In this document: piece by piece, positions 1 through 5,736 of the stretch
Layout of the letters: each line of letters opens with the position of its first letter
Position numbering within the stretch: the first letter of the stretch is position 1
NCBI GenBank assembly: GCA_046582635.1
Contig: JAYGEA010000168.1
Location: 1 to 19,846 of the forward strand
DNA: 19,846 nt
Origin: GCA-2731375 sp046582635
Lineage (GTDB): Bacteria > Pseudomonadota > Alphaproteobacteria > GCA-2731375
Reading direction: 5' to 3'
Translations under genes and position numbers: made by a program
The notes under the pieces: model-generated
What the model was told of the DNA's origin: nothing
Database searches by the model: none
The model's input: only the letters and a program-made list of their open reading frames with translations

Positions 1-905
1 CTGACGCCGTTTTCCCGCAGGGCGGGGAGGACGTCGCGGCTGATGTGCAGATAGCTCCAATGGCCTGTACTCGGCGGCACCTCGCCGGGGATCCAATCCA
101 GATAGCAGGATGCGTCGTGGCTTAACACCATGCGGTCGGCCAGGCCGCGGCGGCAGAGTTTGGCCACCACCGCCACCCGTTTCGCGGTGGGTTGATAATG
201 GTCGATGCCGAAGCGGTCCATGCCCAGAATACTGCCCCCGTCAATCAGCTTCATCAGATAATCCAGATCATCGCTATCGCCGCTGTGTCCGATGATCACC
301 CGGGACAGATCGACGCCCTCGTCGCGGAATATCGCCTGTTGCTCCAGGTCCCGCTCGGTCGCGGCGTGGGTATGCGTGGCGATGGGGGCGCCGGTGCGGC
401 GATGGGCCTGCGCCACGGCGCGCAGCACCCGATCCACACCCTCGGTGACGCCGGGCAGATCCGTGGCGCATTTCAAGACGCCCGCCTTGATGCCCGTATG
501 GGCGATGCCTTGCTGGATGTCGCGGACGAACATCTCCACCATGGGGTCGCCGCCCCCCGGCCCGCTGCCCGGTGTGCGGCGGCGGAAATAGTACGGCAGA
601 ATATCAAAGGTATACATCCCCGTGGCGACGATGATGTTGAGGTCGATCTGGTTGGCGATGGTGGCGATGCGGGGGATATAGCGGCCCAGGCCAATGGCGG
701 TGGGGTCCAATATGGTATCGATCCCGGCCGCCTTCAACTCGCTCAACCGCTCGATGGCATCGTTGACGCGGGTATCTTCGTCGCCCCACTCCTCGGGGTA
801 GTTTTGCATGATCTCGGGCGACAGCACGAAGACATGCTCGTGCATCAAGACACGGCCGAGGCTGGAAGTTTCCTTGGCCCCGCGGGCCGTCTGAATGGTT
901 GCCAT
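1..905 (-). CDS. Phosphotriesterase-family metal-dependent hydrolase (3' end outside window)
   Basis: Amidohydrolase-superfamily enzyme of the phosphotriesterase (PTE) family. Members hydrolyse phosphotriesters, lactones or related esters with a binuclear metal centre. I read about 301 codons from ATG at 905 and the frame runs off the window start. All PTE metal ligands are visible: HEH (His22, His24), the lysine that is carboxylated in PTE (Lys145 in GVLKCATD), His178 in THTH, His207 in GHSGD and Asp264 in SHDAS. So this is probably an active enzyme, but its substrate cannot be told; lactonase and esterase activities are common in the family. GTAGGGGATC lies just upstream of the start, and TAGAAT at 970-975 on the minus strand could be a -10 box. 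It is divergent from the FIST gene, with about 210 bp between. The start is well supported because HEH normally lies about 20 residues from the N-terminus. Confidence 0.88.
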   Translation of the reverse strand, partial: MATIQTARGAKETSSLGRVLMHEHVFVLSPEIMQNYPEEWGDEDTRVNDAIERLSELKAAGIDTILDPTAIGLGRYIPRIATIANQIDLNIIVATGMYTFDILPYYFRRRTPGSGPGGGDPMVEMFVRDIQQGIAHTGIKAGVLKCATDLPGVTEGVDRVLRAVAQAHRRTGAPIATHTHAATERDLEQQAIFRDEGVDLSRVIIGHSGDSDDLDYLMKLIDGGSILGMDRFGIDHYQPTAKRVAVVAKLCRRGLADRMVLSHDASCYLDWIPGEVPPSTGHWSYLHISRDVLPALRENGV

Positions 906-1113
906 GTGATGATCCCCTACTGGATGGAATACTGGGCGGAATGGTCGGCGGCGTATCCGGCGATGACCTATTCTAGCCGAACGATCCGGCGCAAACAGTC
1001 CAAAATGACCAATGTCGGGGCAATGGCCTGTATCGCGTTCACTGGCGGGATGTGTTACCGATTTTGCTGAACCGGACATATTTACAGAGAGAACCCGAGG
1101 GTGGCACAGTTAA

Positions 1114-2280
1114 ATGGCGGATGATGCGGCGCGGTTTGGCTTCGGCCATGGGGCGGGCGGCGACTGGCGGGCGGTGACCCTGGCCTGCGCGGAACAGATC
1201 GTTCCGCCGCCGGGGGCCAACTTGGGCTTTGTCTACATCACCGATGTCCTGGCCGCCGATCTTGGCAATATCACCGCCTTGCTGACCGAGCGCACCGGCG
1301 TGGGGCAATGGGTCGGGACCACGGGCATCGGCGTCTGCGCCACGGGGCGGGAGTATTTCAATGAACCGGCCATGGCCGCCATGGTGGGGCATTTCGACCA
1401 GGGCGCGTTCGGCGTGTTCGAGGAATTTGGCGATGATCAGGCCGGCTTTCTGGCCGGTATCGGGCCGTGGGCCACCAACGGCGAGGGCTATTTCGCCCTG
1501 GTCCACGGTGACCCGCGCCGGCCCGAACTGATGCAGCAGGTGCCGGCGTTGGCGGCGGCGGCGGATTGCTTTCTGGTGGGCGGGTTGGCCTCGTCCCAGG
1601 GCAGCTACGCCTCTGTCGCGGGTTCGCTGACCAACGCCGACCCGTCAATTGGGGCCCTCTCGGGCGTGATGTTTTCCGACCAGGTGCCCGTGATTACGGG
1701 CTTGAGCCAGGGCTGTTCGCCCATCGGTCCGGTGCATGAGGTAAGCCAATGCGAAAACAATATTGCCATACAGATCGACGGCCGCCCGGCGCTGGAGGTC
1801 TTCAAGGAGGATATCGGCGATATTCTGGCGCGGGATATGCAGCGGGTGGCCGGCTATATCTTCGCCGCCTTCCCCGTGGCCGGATCGGACCGGGCCGATT
1901 ACATGGTGCGCAACCTGGTCGGCATTGACGAGGCGCAAAATCTGCTGGCCATTGGCGCGCCACTTGAAACCGGCGACCGGATCATGTTCTGCCGCCGTGA
2001 CCGCCAATCCGCGCGGGATGATCTTGACCGCATGCTGGACGATCTGACCCGGCGCGCGGCCGGCTCCATGGCGGATGGATCCATGGCTGGGTCTATTAGG
2101 GGTGCGGTCTATTTCACCTGCCTTGGCCGCGGCGCCAATATGTTCGGCGCACAATCGGCGGAGCTCCAGGCGATCCAGGACAAGTTGGGCGATGTGCCCC
2201 TGGTCGGCTTCGCCTGCAACGGCGAGATTTCCCATAACCGGGTCTACAGCTACACCGGCGTGCTGTCCTTGTTTCTTTAG
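1114..2280 (+). CDS. FIST N-terminal and C-terminal domain protein (putative small-ligand sensor)
   Basis: 388-residue stand-alone FIST protein. FIST domains are predicted sensory modules for small ligands, possibly amino acids, and are often linked to signal transduction. FIST_N covers roughly residues 20-215, with the glycine-rich segment VGGLASSQGSYASVAG and PVITGLSQGCSPIGP. FIST_C covers roughly 225-385, with AVYFTCLGRG, VGFACNGEISHNRVYSYTGVLSLF close to the C-terminus. There is no transmembrane segment, kinase, GGDEF or methyl-accepting domain, so it must act through a partner that cannot be identified here. ATG 1114 is preceded by GAGGGTGG about 10 bases upstream. The gene is divergent from the phosphotriesterase homologue and convergent with the TauD-family gene; a long palindrome fills the space after its stop. 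Family assignment is confident; the function is not established. Confidence 0.87.
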   Translation: MADDAARFGFGHGAGGDWRAVTLACAEQIVPPPGANLGFVYITDVLAADLGNITALLTERTGVGQWVGTTGIGVCATGREYFNEPAMAAMVGHFDQGAFGVFEEFGDDQAGFLAGIGPWATNGEGYFALVHGDPRRPELMQQVPALAAAADCFLVGGLASSQGSYASVAGSLTNADPSIGALSGVMFSDQVPVITGLSQGCSPIGPVHEVSQCENNIAIQIDGRPALEVFKEDIGDILARDMQRVAGYIFAAFPVAGSDRADYMVRNLVGIDEAQNLLAIGAPLETGDRIMFCRRDRQSARDDLDRMLDDLTRRAAGSMADGSMAGSIRGAVYFTCLGRGANMFGAQSAELQAIQDKLGDVPLVGFACNGEISHNRVYSYTGVLSLFL

Positions 2281-2297
2281 ATCATTTCAAGATGGTT

Positions 2298-2385
2298 CCG
2301 AGCCACCCGCTCCCCTCCCTGCCACCCATTGAGCATCGTCCGCAGATACGCTCTGGGGGGTGGCCGGGAGGGGCGGGTGGCTCGG
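2298..2385. repeat. Long palindromic intergenic repeat, copy 1
   Basis: An imperfect hairpin between two convergent genes. The arm CCGAGCCACCCG (2298-2309) pairs with 2374-2385, CCCCTCCC (2312-2319) with 2366-2373, and GCCACCC (2321-2327) with 2358-2364. This gives about 27 base pairs around a loop of about 30 bases (2328-2357). There is no T-run after either arm, so it is not a classical intrinsic terminator, though it could block convergent transcription. The loop is closely related to that of the element at 6645-6736: 21 of 28 loop positions match, and the arms differ but still pair. It is therefore one member of a dispersed family. Confidence 0.8.
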
Positions 2386-2410
2386 CGAATCGATGAAAAT
2401 CGAAAAAGGG

Positions 2411-3229
2411 CTATGCCGGGGTTTCGGCCCGGGTGGTGATGCGGTACAGCTCCCGCGTGGCGGTGTCGCCATAGTCGTGGACGGCGTAATGCATGGTGCA
2501 ACGGTTGTCCCACATGACCACGTCGCCCTTGCGCCATTGATGGCGGTAAACCCGGTCGGGCTGGGAAGAATGGTGATGCAGCCATTGGATCAGGGGGAAG
2601 CTTTCCGCCTCCGTCATGCCGTCAAAGCGCCGCGCGGTACGATTGGGGGCACCGACGAACAATGACTTGCGGCCGGTTTCCGGGTGGGTGCGCACCACGG
2701 GATGAGAGTGGCGCATCTCCTCCCGGCTGCCCGAAAGCCCGGCCAGACTGCCGCCGTTGTATTCGATTTTCAGGCCGGACAGCATCTGTTGCAGGCCCGG
2801 TGACAGGCTTTCGTACGCCAGGTACTGGTTCGACCACATGGTATCGCCGCCCAGCGGTACCTCGATGGCCGAGAGAAAGTTGATCGACGGCGGTTGCTTC
2901 AGAAATGGCGTGTCGGAATGCCAGTTTTCCGTCACGGTGCCCCCCTTGCCCCGATTGAACAGCTTCGAGACGCCCACGTGGCCGTTAAGATATTCCAGGA
3001 AATGCGTGGTCACCGGATCGCCCCACAAAGCGGAGAACCGGGCAAAGGCCTCGATCAGGAGAAACTGCCCCGGGAAGACCAGCATGCAGTTTTCAAGGAA
3101 CGCTTCATGCAGGGCGGCGAATTGATCTTGGCTCAGGTTATTCAGATCCACGCCCGTAATGGCGGCGCCGATGGAACCGCTCAAGGGCCGTACCACAAAC
3201 TCGTCAGCCAATATATTCGCTGTCGCCAT
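2411..3229 (-). CDS. TauD/TfdA-family Fe(II)/2-oxoglutarate-dependent dioxygenase
   Basis: 272 residues, the usual size for TauD-like enzymes. These couple oxidative decarboxylation of 2-oxoglutarate to hydroxylation of a small substrate such as a sulfonate, carnitine precursor or aryloxyalkanoate. The 2-His-1-carboxylate iron site is visible: His104 and Asp106 in NWHSDTPFL, and the distal His247 in DNRCTMHYAVHDY. Arg259 and Arg263 in RELYRITTR are placed to bind 2-oxoglutarate. PLSGSIGAAITGVDL near the N-terminus is the usual family opening. The substrate cannot be decided and there is no sulfonate transporter beside it, so calling it tauD would be unsafe. A promoter candidate lies at 3286-3314 on the minus strand; the ribosome binding site is weak. 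It is convergent with the FIST gene. Confidence 0.88.
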   Translation of the reverse strand: MATANILADEFVVRPLSGSIGAAITGVDLNNLSQDQFAALHEAFLENCMLVFPGQFLLIEAFARFSALWGDPVTTHFLEYLNGHVGVSKLFNRGKGGTVTENWHSDTPFLKQPPSINFLSAIEVPLGGDTMWSNQYLAYESLSPGLQQMLSGLKIEYNGGSLAGLSGSREEMRHSHPVVRTHPETGRKSLFVGAPNRTARRFDGMTEAESFPLIQWLHHHSSQPDRVYRHQWRKGDVVMWDNRCTMHYAVHDYGDTATRELYRITTRAETPA

Positions 3230-3285
3230 GCTTCACAGGTCCCGCAATTTTTTGCTGCCGACATGCAGCGCCAACCAGGAGCCGA

Positions 3286-3314
3286 ATTCTGCGTCGGACG
3301 CGATGAGCTGTAAA
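3286..3314 (-). promoter_or_regulatory. Candidate sigma-70 promoter for the TauD-family gene
   Basis: On the minus strand TTTACA (3309-3314; 5 of 6 to consensus) is followed after 17 bases by CAGAAT (3286-3291; 4 of 6). Transcription would start about 50 bases before the ATG at 3229. Pattern match only. Confidence 0.4.
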
Positions 3315-3452
3315 GAAATTAGACACTGGCGCTAGGCGTGAGAGTTGGCGATAGATAAGTGGTCACATCAGAATTGTTCGGAACGAAAGAGCGGATTGGA
3401 CAGCATTCCCTGGGTGGGACATGCCCGTCGGAGACGCGCCAATTTTATTGAG

Positions 3453-3977
3453 TCAAATAATATCCCGCTCATGTTGGGCGGCGAGGAGGGCGCTCTGAAT
3501 GGCGGAATTGGCCTTCATGGCAATTTCGGAAAACTCATATATGTGCCGTGGTATCGACAAGGTCGTCTCTTGGGTCAAGTAATGGTTGAGCACGCTCAAG
3601 TGCCATAACGTGTGGCCGCTTGCGGCATAGACCGGTAGCGCCAAGCCGTCGATTTTGCCCAGTTGATTGCGGACATATTGCCGGGAACATTTCGCCAAGT
3701 CGGCAATTTCGCTAGCGCCAACGATATCGGGACGTACTTCCATCAGCCTAGCGTCGGGAATTGCGGCTTCAACATTTTTCTTGGCCGAATTTAGGGCACT
3801 GGCGGCGTTCCCAGCCTCCCGGGCGAATTCGAGTGCGATACGACCCATCTTTCCCGTACCCGGAATGGCGTCGTCGCACCCCGCATCGAAGAGCGCGTCA
3901 ATGTGATCTTCCGCCGCTGGGCTGTCTTTGGGAAGCTGGTACACAAGGGTAAAATCGAAAATCTTATTTTCGCTCAT
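3453..3977 (-). CDS. HTH DNA-binding protein, probable HicB-like antitoxin/repressor
   Basis: 174 residues. The N-terminal part (about 5-82) alternates strands and helices (FDFTLVYQLP, then DALFDAGCDDA, then GRIALEFAREA and AIPDARLMEV). It resembles the small alpha/beta domain of HicB-like antitoxins, as judged by eye. A helix-turn-helix follows at about 86-106 (IVGASEIADLAKCSRQYVRN), then a wing-like PVYAASGHTLWHLSVLNHYL (115-134). The C-terminal 40 residues are helical and unrecognised. ATG 3977 overlaps the stop of the upstream small gene as ATGA, so the two are translationally coupled. Codons are more A/T-rich than in the flanking genes, which suggests acquisition by transfer. Most likely it binds its own operator dyad at 4286-4305. 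The HTH is well supported; the antitoxin role rests on gene pairing and is inference. Confidence 0.65.
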   Translation of the reverse strand: MSENKIFDFTLVYQLPKDSPAAEDHIDALFDAGCDDAIPGTGKMGRIALEFAREAGNAASALNSAKKNVEAAIPDARLMEVRPDIVGASEIADLAKCSRQYVRNQLGKIDGLALPVYAASGHTLWHLSVLNHYLTQETTLSIPRHIYEFSEIAMKANSAIQSALLAAQHERDII

Positions 3978-4253
3978 GATTTTTCGCCCACAAGGTCATC
4001 GGTCGTCTGAAAAATACAGGCATCGACCTTGCGGATGATGCCCTTGGCAAAATTTTGCGGTGATTTCGGCGTGCCCCAAAATGAACATGATACAAAACTC
4101 TCCGCACCGGCAGTTTTCGTCGATGTTGGGGCATAGTATCCGGCCCCATGGATGACCCTTGCTGCCTTCAACACGCCAACCCTTCGATACCGCGTATTCG
4201 ATAGCCGCCCGTATCTCTTTGTTTGGGTGTTTCTTTTTCGGTTGTGCAGCCAT
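3974..4253 (-). pseudogene. Small HicA-like basic protein with an internal +1 frameshift (putative toxin)
   Basis: The ATG at 4253 opens a frame encoding MAAQPKKKHPNKEIRAA, EYAVSKGWRVEGSKGHPWG, a Cys cluster (CPNIDENCRCGEFC) and CIMF. From about 4080 the sensible continuation is in the +1 frame: WGTPKSPQNFAKGIIRKVDAC, ending DDLVGEKS with a TGA that overlaps the next start as ATGA. The 280-bp span is one base more than 93 codons. Removing one base from AAAA (4078-4081) gives a continuous 92-residue protein reading CIMFIWGTPKSP, which matches a pattern I recall from a family of short proteins (about FCI..IW.TPK.P). The helix, GW, SKGHPWG order is HicA-like. It may be a broken toxin gene, a homopolymer sequencing error or a recoded gene. 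No Shine-Dalgarno sequence precedes the start and the predicted leader is only about 6 bases. Confidence 0.6.
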
Positions 4254-4266
4254 CGTTGATTGTTAA

Positions 4267-4295
4267 ATCGTAACAGAGCAGTTCGTTATTGTCAA
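4267..4295 (-). promoter_or_regulatory. Promoter of the toxin-antitoxin-like unit, nearly leaderless
   Basis: On the minus strand a perfect -35 TTGACA (4290-4295) is followed after 17 bases by TACGAT (4267-4272; 4 of 6). Only 13 bases separate the -10 box from the ATG at 4253, so the expected mRNA has a 5' leader of about 6 bases and no ribosome binding site. Confidence 0.65.
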
Positions 4296-4305
4296 TCGAC
4301 AATAA
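4286..4305. promoter_or_regulatory. Perfect inverted repeat, candidate operator of the toxin-antitoxin-like unit
   Basis: TTATTGTC (4286-4293) and its exact reverse complement GACAATAA (4298-4305) flank AATC. The dyad covers the -35 box of the minus-strand promoter, where an autorepressor would sit. The HTH protein encoded in the same operon is the obvious candidate ligand. The dyad is seen; the ligand is inference. Confidence 0.6.
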
Positions 4306-4404
4306 AAATTCATACCGACCATCCTGTCTTAAAAAGGATTGTTATCGTCGGGCGGTAGATACACCGTGAGATCATCTATCAAAGTTATCGACATATCCAC
4401 GGCA

Positions 4405-4446
4405 GGCAAAAGAGAAAGGGTCCGGGGGGAGGACCCGGACCCTTTC
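4405..4446 (-). terminator. Strong hairpin with U-rich tail, likely terminator of the phasin transcript
   Basis: GAAAGGGTCCGGG (4414-4426) pairs perfectly with 4434-4446 around a 7-base loop. Read on the minus strand the stem is followed by TCTTTTGCC, a modest U-tract. It lies about 185 bases beyond the phasin stop. On the plus strand it is followed by TTGTGG, so termination in that direction is less likely. Confidence 0.6.
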
Positions 4447-4481
4447 TTGTGGCGCCCCGTCCGGCGGGGAGGGGCAGCCTA

Positions 4482-4506
4482 GCGGCGTAAACGCCGCATT
4501 CTTTTT
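4482..4506 (+). terminator. Intrinsic-terminator-like hairpin on the plus strand without an annotated upstream gene
   Basis: GCGGCG (4482-4487), loop TAAA, CGCCGC (4492-4497), then ATTCTTTTT (4498-4506). This is a classical short GC stem with a T-tract, but oriented for plus-strand transcription. No plus-strand gene lies between 2280 and 5737, so it may end a small or antisense RNA. Confidence 0.5.
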
Positions 4507-4527
4507 AGTCTGTCTTGATACGCGCGA

Positions 4528-4571
4528 TTAGCGCGACCTGCGTTCTTTTGAACGCAGGCACGTTGCGCTAA
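4528..4571. other. Two-tier hairpin in the phasin 3' region
   Basis: Inner stem CCTGCGTTC (4537-4545), loop TTTT, GAACGCAGG (4550-4558), perfect 9 bp. Outer stem TTAGCGC (4528-4534) with GCGCTAA (4565-4571), perfect 7 bp. CGCGC/GCGCG at 4521-4535 is an alternative pairing that would compete with the outer stem. Confidence 0.6.
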
Positions 4572-4582
4572 CTCTTAGAAAT

Positions 4583-4632
4583 AGATCAAATGATCAGCCG
4601 AAAATTGATTTCAATTTCCGGCTGTTTGATCT
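4583..4632 (-). other. Long hairpin starting at the phasin stop codon
   Basis: AGATCAAA (4583-4590) pairs with TTTGATCT (4625-4632). CAGCCGAAAATTG (4595-4607) pairs with 4612-4624 with one mismatch (4601/4618), around a 4-base loop; TGAT (4591-4594) bulges. This is about 20 bp. The left arm of the minus-strand RNA overlaps the phasin stop codon TAG (4631-4633). The U-tract after it (ATTTCT) is weak, so it may protect the 3' end as much as terminate. Confidence 0.6.
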
Positions 4633-5137
4633 ATGCCGCGTTCTGGCGCAATTTCTCCACCGTGGCGGTGAATTGGGCGTTCAGGGGCTCGGCCGTTTCC
4701 TGAGCCGCCTTGGTGGCCATTTCACCCATCTTGGTGCCCTGGGCCATCATGCCGTCGAAGCTGCTGCGGGCGAAATCGGTGTTCAGCTCCATCACTTCGT
4801 TCAGGGACTTGGCGCCCAAAACCGCCTTGGCCGCGGTCACGTTGCTCTCCAGCATCTGCTTGGCGAAGCTCATCATCTCGCCGCCCATGATCTCCAGGCC
4901 CTTGCCGTAGGCCGCGCCGGCCGCATTCCAGGCCTCCAGGCCCTCTTTGCCGCTGCTGGCCATGTCGCCATAGCCGTTGGCCAGATCTTCGGCCTTGCCA
5001 CGGAAACCAGAGAAAGCTTTTTCGAAGTTCTCGGTGCCGGTCTTGGCAAAATTACGCATGGTCTCTTGTCCGGCGGCCATGATGGTCTCGGCATTGTTGG
5101 GGGTGGCTTTGTCCTGTTTGGTGCTCTTGGCGGTCAT
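4631..5137 (-). CDS. Phasin (Phasin_2 family), polyhydroxyalkanoate granule-associated protein
   Basis: 168 residues from ATG 5137. Phasins coat polyhydroxyalkanoate (PHA) granules and control their size and number. The sequence is almost entirely amphipathic helix with repeated methionine, alanine and glycine, with no Cys, His-rich or catalytic motif. Typical phasin segments are NFEKAFSGFRGKAEDLAN, GLEAWNAAGAAYGKGLEIMG, SFAKQMLESNVTAAKAVLGAKSLNEVMELNTDFARSSFD is recognisable across residues of the central domain, and the C-terminal EPLNAQFTATVEKL is family-like. The in-frame TTG at 5143 is less likely than ATG 5137, which has AGAGAGA (5145-5151) 7 bases upstream. A promoter lies at 5238-5265 between two identical TGC-rich sites, suggesting control by a PhaR-type repressor. 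No PHA synthase gene is present in this window. Confidence 0.9.
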   Translation of the reverse strand: MTAKSTKQDKATPNNAETIMAAGQETMRNFAKTGTENFEKAFSGFRGKAEDLANGYGDMASSGKEGLEAWNAAGAAYGKGLEIMGGEMMSFAKQMLESNVTAAKAVLGAKSLNEVMELNTDFARSSFDGMMAQGTKMGEMATKAAQETAEPLNAQFTATVEKLRQNAA

Positions 5138-5208
5138 GATCAAATCTCTCTATTTATTTTCAACTTTAGGGTTTTGGAGTCGGGGACGCGCCCGCCGAAA
5201 AATTATGG

Positions 5209-5217
5209 TGCAGTGCA
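5209..5217. promoter_or_regulatory. TGCAGTGCA site, downstream copy (candidate PhaR operator)
   Basis: TGCAGTGCA is symmetric around its central base. An identical copy lies at 5276-5284. This one falls in the predicted phasin 5' leader, about 15-20 bases after the transcription start. TGC/GCA-rich palindromes are the reported PhaR targets in Rhodobacter and Paracoccus; the match here is by motif only. Confidence 0.45.
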
Positions 5218-5237
5218 ATACGGCGCTGCATGGGAGT

Positions 5238-5265
5238 AAAATAGGAGTTTTCAGCAGCATGTCAA
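5238..5265 (-). promoter_or_regulatory. Sigma-70 promoter of the phasin gene
   Basis: On the minus strand TTGACA (5260-5265, exact consensus), 16-base spacer, TATTTT (5238-5243; 4 of 6). The predicted start near 5231 leaves a leader of about 95 bases. Two identical TGCAGTGCA sites lie on either side. Confidence 0.6.
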
Positions 5266-5275
5266 TATTATTTTG

Positions 5276-5284
5276 TGCAGTGCA
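5276..5284. promoter_or_regulatory. TGCAGTGCA site, upstream copy (candidate PhaR operator)
   Basis: Second exact copy of TGCAGTGCA, about 10 bases upstream of the -35 box and 67 bp centre to centre from the copy at 5209-5217. Extra TGC/GCA elements lie between them (GCTGCA at 5225-5230, CAGCAGCA near 5252-5259). Confidence 0.45.
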
Positions 5285-5349
5285 GCATAAAATTTCGCCG
5301 CAATCGCAAAACCAGAGCAAAACCGAACCAAATTCCGGCCGAAACAGGA

Positions 5350-5373
5350 CGGGCGGATCCGATGATCCGCCCG
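5350..5373 (-). terminator. Perfect GC hairpin downstream of the DUF1127 gene
   Basis: CGGGCGGATC (5350-5359), loop CGAT, GATCCGCCCG (5364-5373), 10 bp perfect. It lies 35 bases past the DUF1127 stop. The tail on the minus strand (TCCTGTTTC) is only weakly U-rich, so termination may be inefficient. Confidence 0.55.
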
Positions 5374-5407
5374 AGATGTCTTGGTAACAGGGGTCGTATT
5401 TGGTGTT

Positions 5408-5611
5408 CTAGTACCACCAGAACGGCTTGCGGGCCTCGGCCTTGGCCTCGGCGCGGGTGATGCCGATGTCCGCCAGGGCACGGCGGTCCAACTGGCTCAA
5501 GCGGTGCCGCTGATCCGCGCGGGTCTGCCATTGGTCGAGCGTTTTGACCGCATTCATCAATACCTGTCCAAGATCAAATTCTCTAACTGTAACGGGGATG
5601 GTCCTAATCAT
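5408..5611 (-). CDS. DUF1127 (YjiS-like) small protein
   Basis: 67 residues from ATG 5611. The C-terminal motif LSQLDRRALADIGITRAEAKAEARKPFWW is the DUF1127 signature. The family is frequent in alphaproteobacteria; some members have been linked to small-RNA turnover and to carbon or phosphate metabolism, but the role of this one is unknown. The frame stays open to a TTG at 5653, but AAAGGAG (5619-5625) sits 7 bases before ATG 5611 and decides the start. The protein is basic and contains many Arg residues. The gene is divergent from the LysR-type regulator with about 125 bp between starts. Confidence 0.85.
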   Translation of the reverse strand: MIRTIPVTVREFDLGQVLMNAVKTLDQWQTRADQRHRLSQLDRRALADIGITRAEAKAEARKPFWWY

Positions 5612-5692
5612 GTCAACGCTCCTTTCATGGCGTTTAATGTCTGTATGCCGCAATACCTAAGGATAAACTCAGCCGGCGACAAACGATTGTTT

Positions 5693-5709
5693 TTCATATA
5701 TAAGATGAA
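5693..5709. promoter_or_regulatory. Candidate LysR-type box between divergent DUF1127 and LysR genes
   Basis: TTCAT (5693-5697), ATATAAG, ATGAA (5705-5709) is an interrupted dyad of the T-N11-A kind bound by LysR regulators. It lies 27 bases before the LysR ATG in an A/T-rich patch, so it could mediate autoregulation. Motif match only. Confidence 0.4.
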
Positions 5710-5724
5710 TATATCTAATGAATT

Positions 5725-5730
5725 AAGGTG
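5725..5730 (+). promoter_or_regulatory. Ribosome binding site that decides the LysR start
   Basis: AAGGTG lies 6 bases before ATG 5737. The alternative in-frame GTG at 5728 overlaps this site and is therefore unlikely to be the start. Confidence 0.7.
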
Positions 5731-5736
5731 CTGTTA

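Larger units (their letters stand above)
4254..4630. other. 377-bp gene-free stretch, A/T-rich at one end and packed with hairpins at the other
   Basis: From 4254 to about 4305 it holds the promoter and operator of the unit reading leftward. I see no gene or clear signal in 4306-4410 apart from a small ATCC/GGAT stem around 4320-4341. From 4414 to the phasin stop there are six consecutive potential hairpins, detailed separately or in the findings: 4414-4446, 4455-4469, 4482-4497, 4521-4535 (alternative to the next), 4528-4571 and 4583-4632. No ORF with coding character is present. Confidence 0.7.

Noticed and set aside
192..1070. Plus-strand ORF of 292 codons opposite the phosphotriesterase homologue
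   Set aside because: It is antisense to a gene with a complete set of metal ligands and its translation has no recognisable domain.
1645..2235. Minus-strand ORF of 196 codons inside the FIST gene
   Set aside because: Antisense shadow of a GC-rich gene; no family resemblance.
3345..3608. Plus-strand ORF of 87 codons across the end of the HTH gene
   Set aside because: Overlaps the HTH coding sequence and has no ribosome binding site or known motif.
4381..4402. A TTATCGACATATCCAC stretch considered as a DnaA box or origin element
   Set aside because: It does not match the TTATCCACA consensus closely and no origin genes or AT-rich repeats accompany it.
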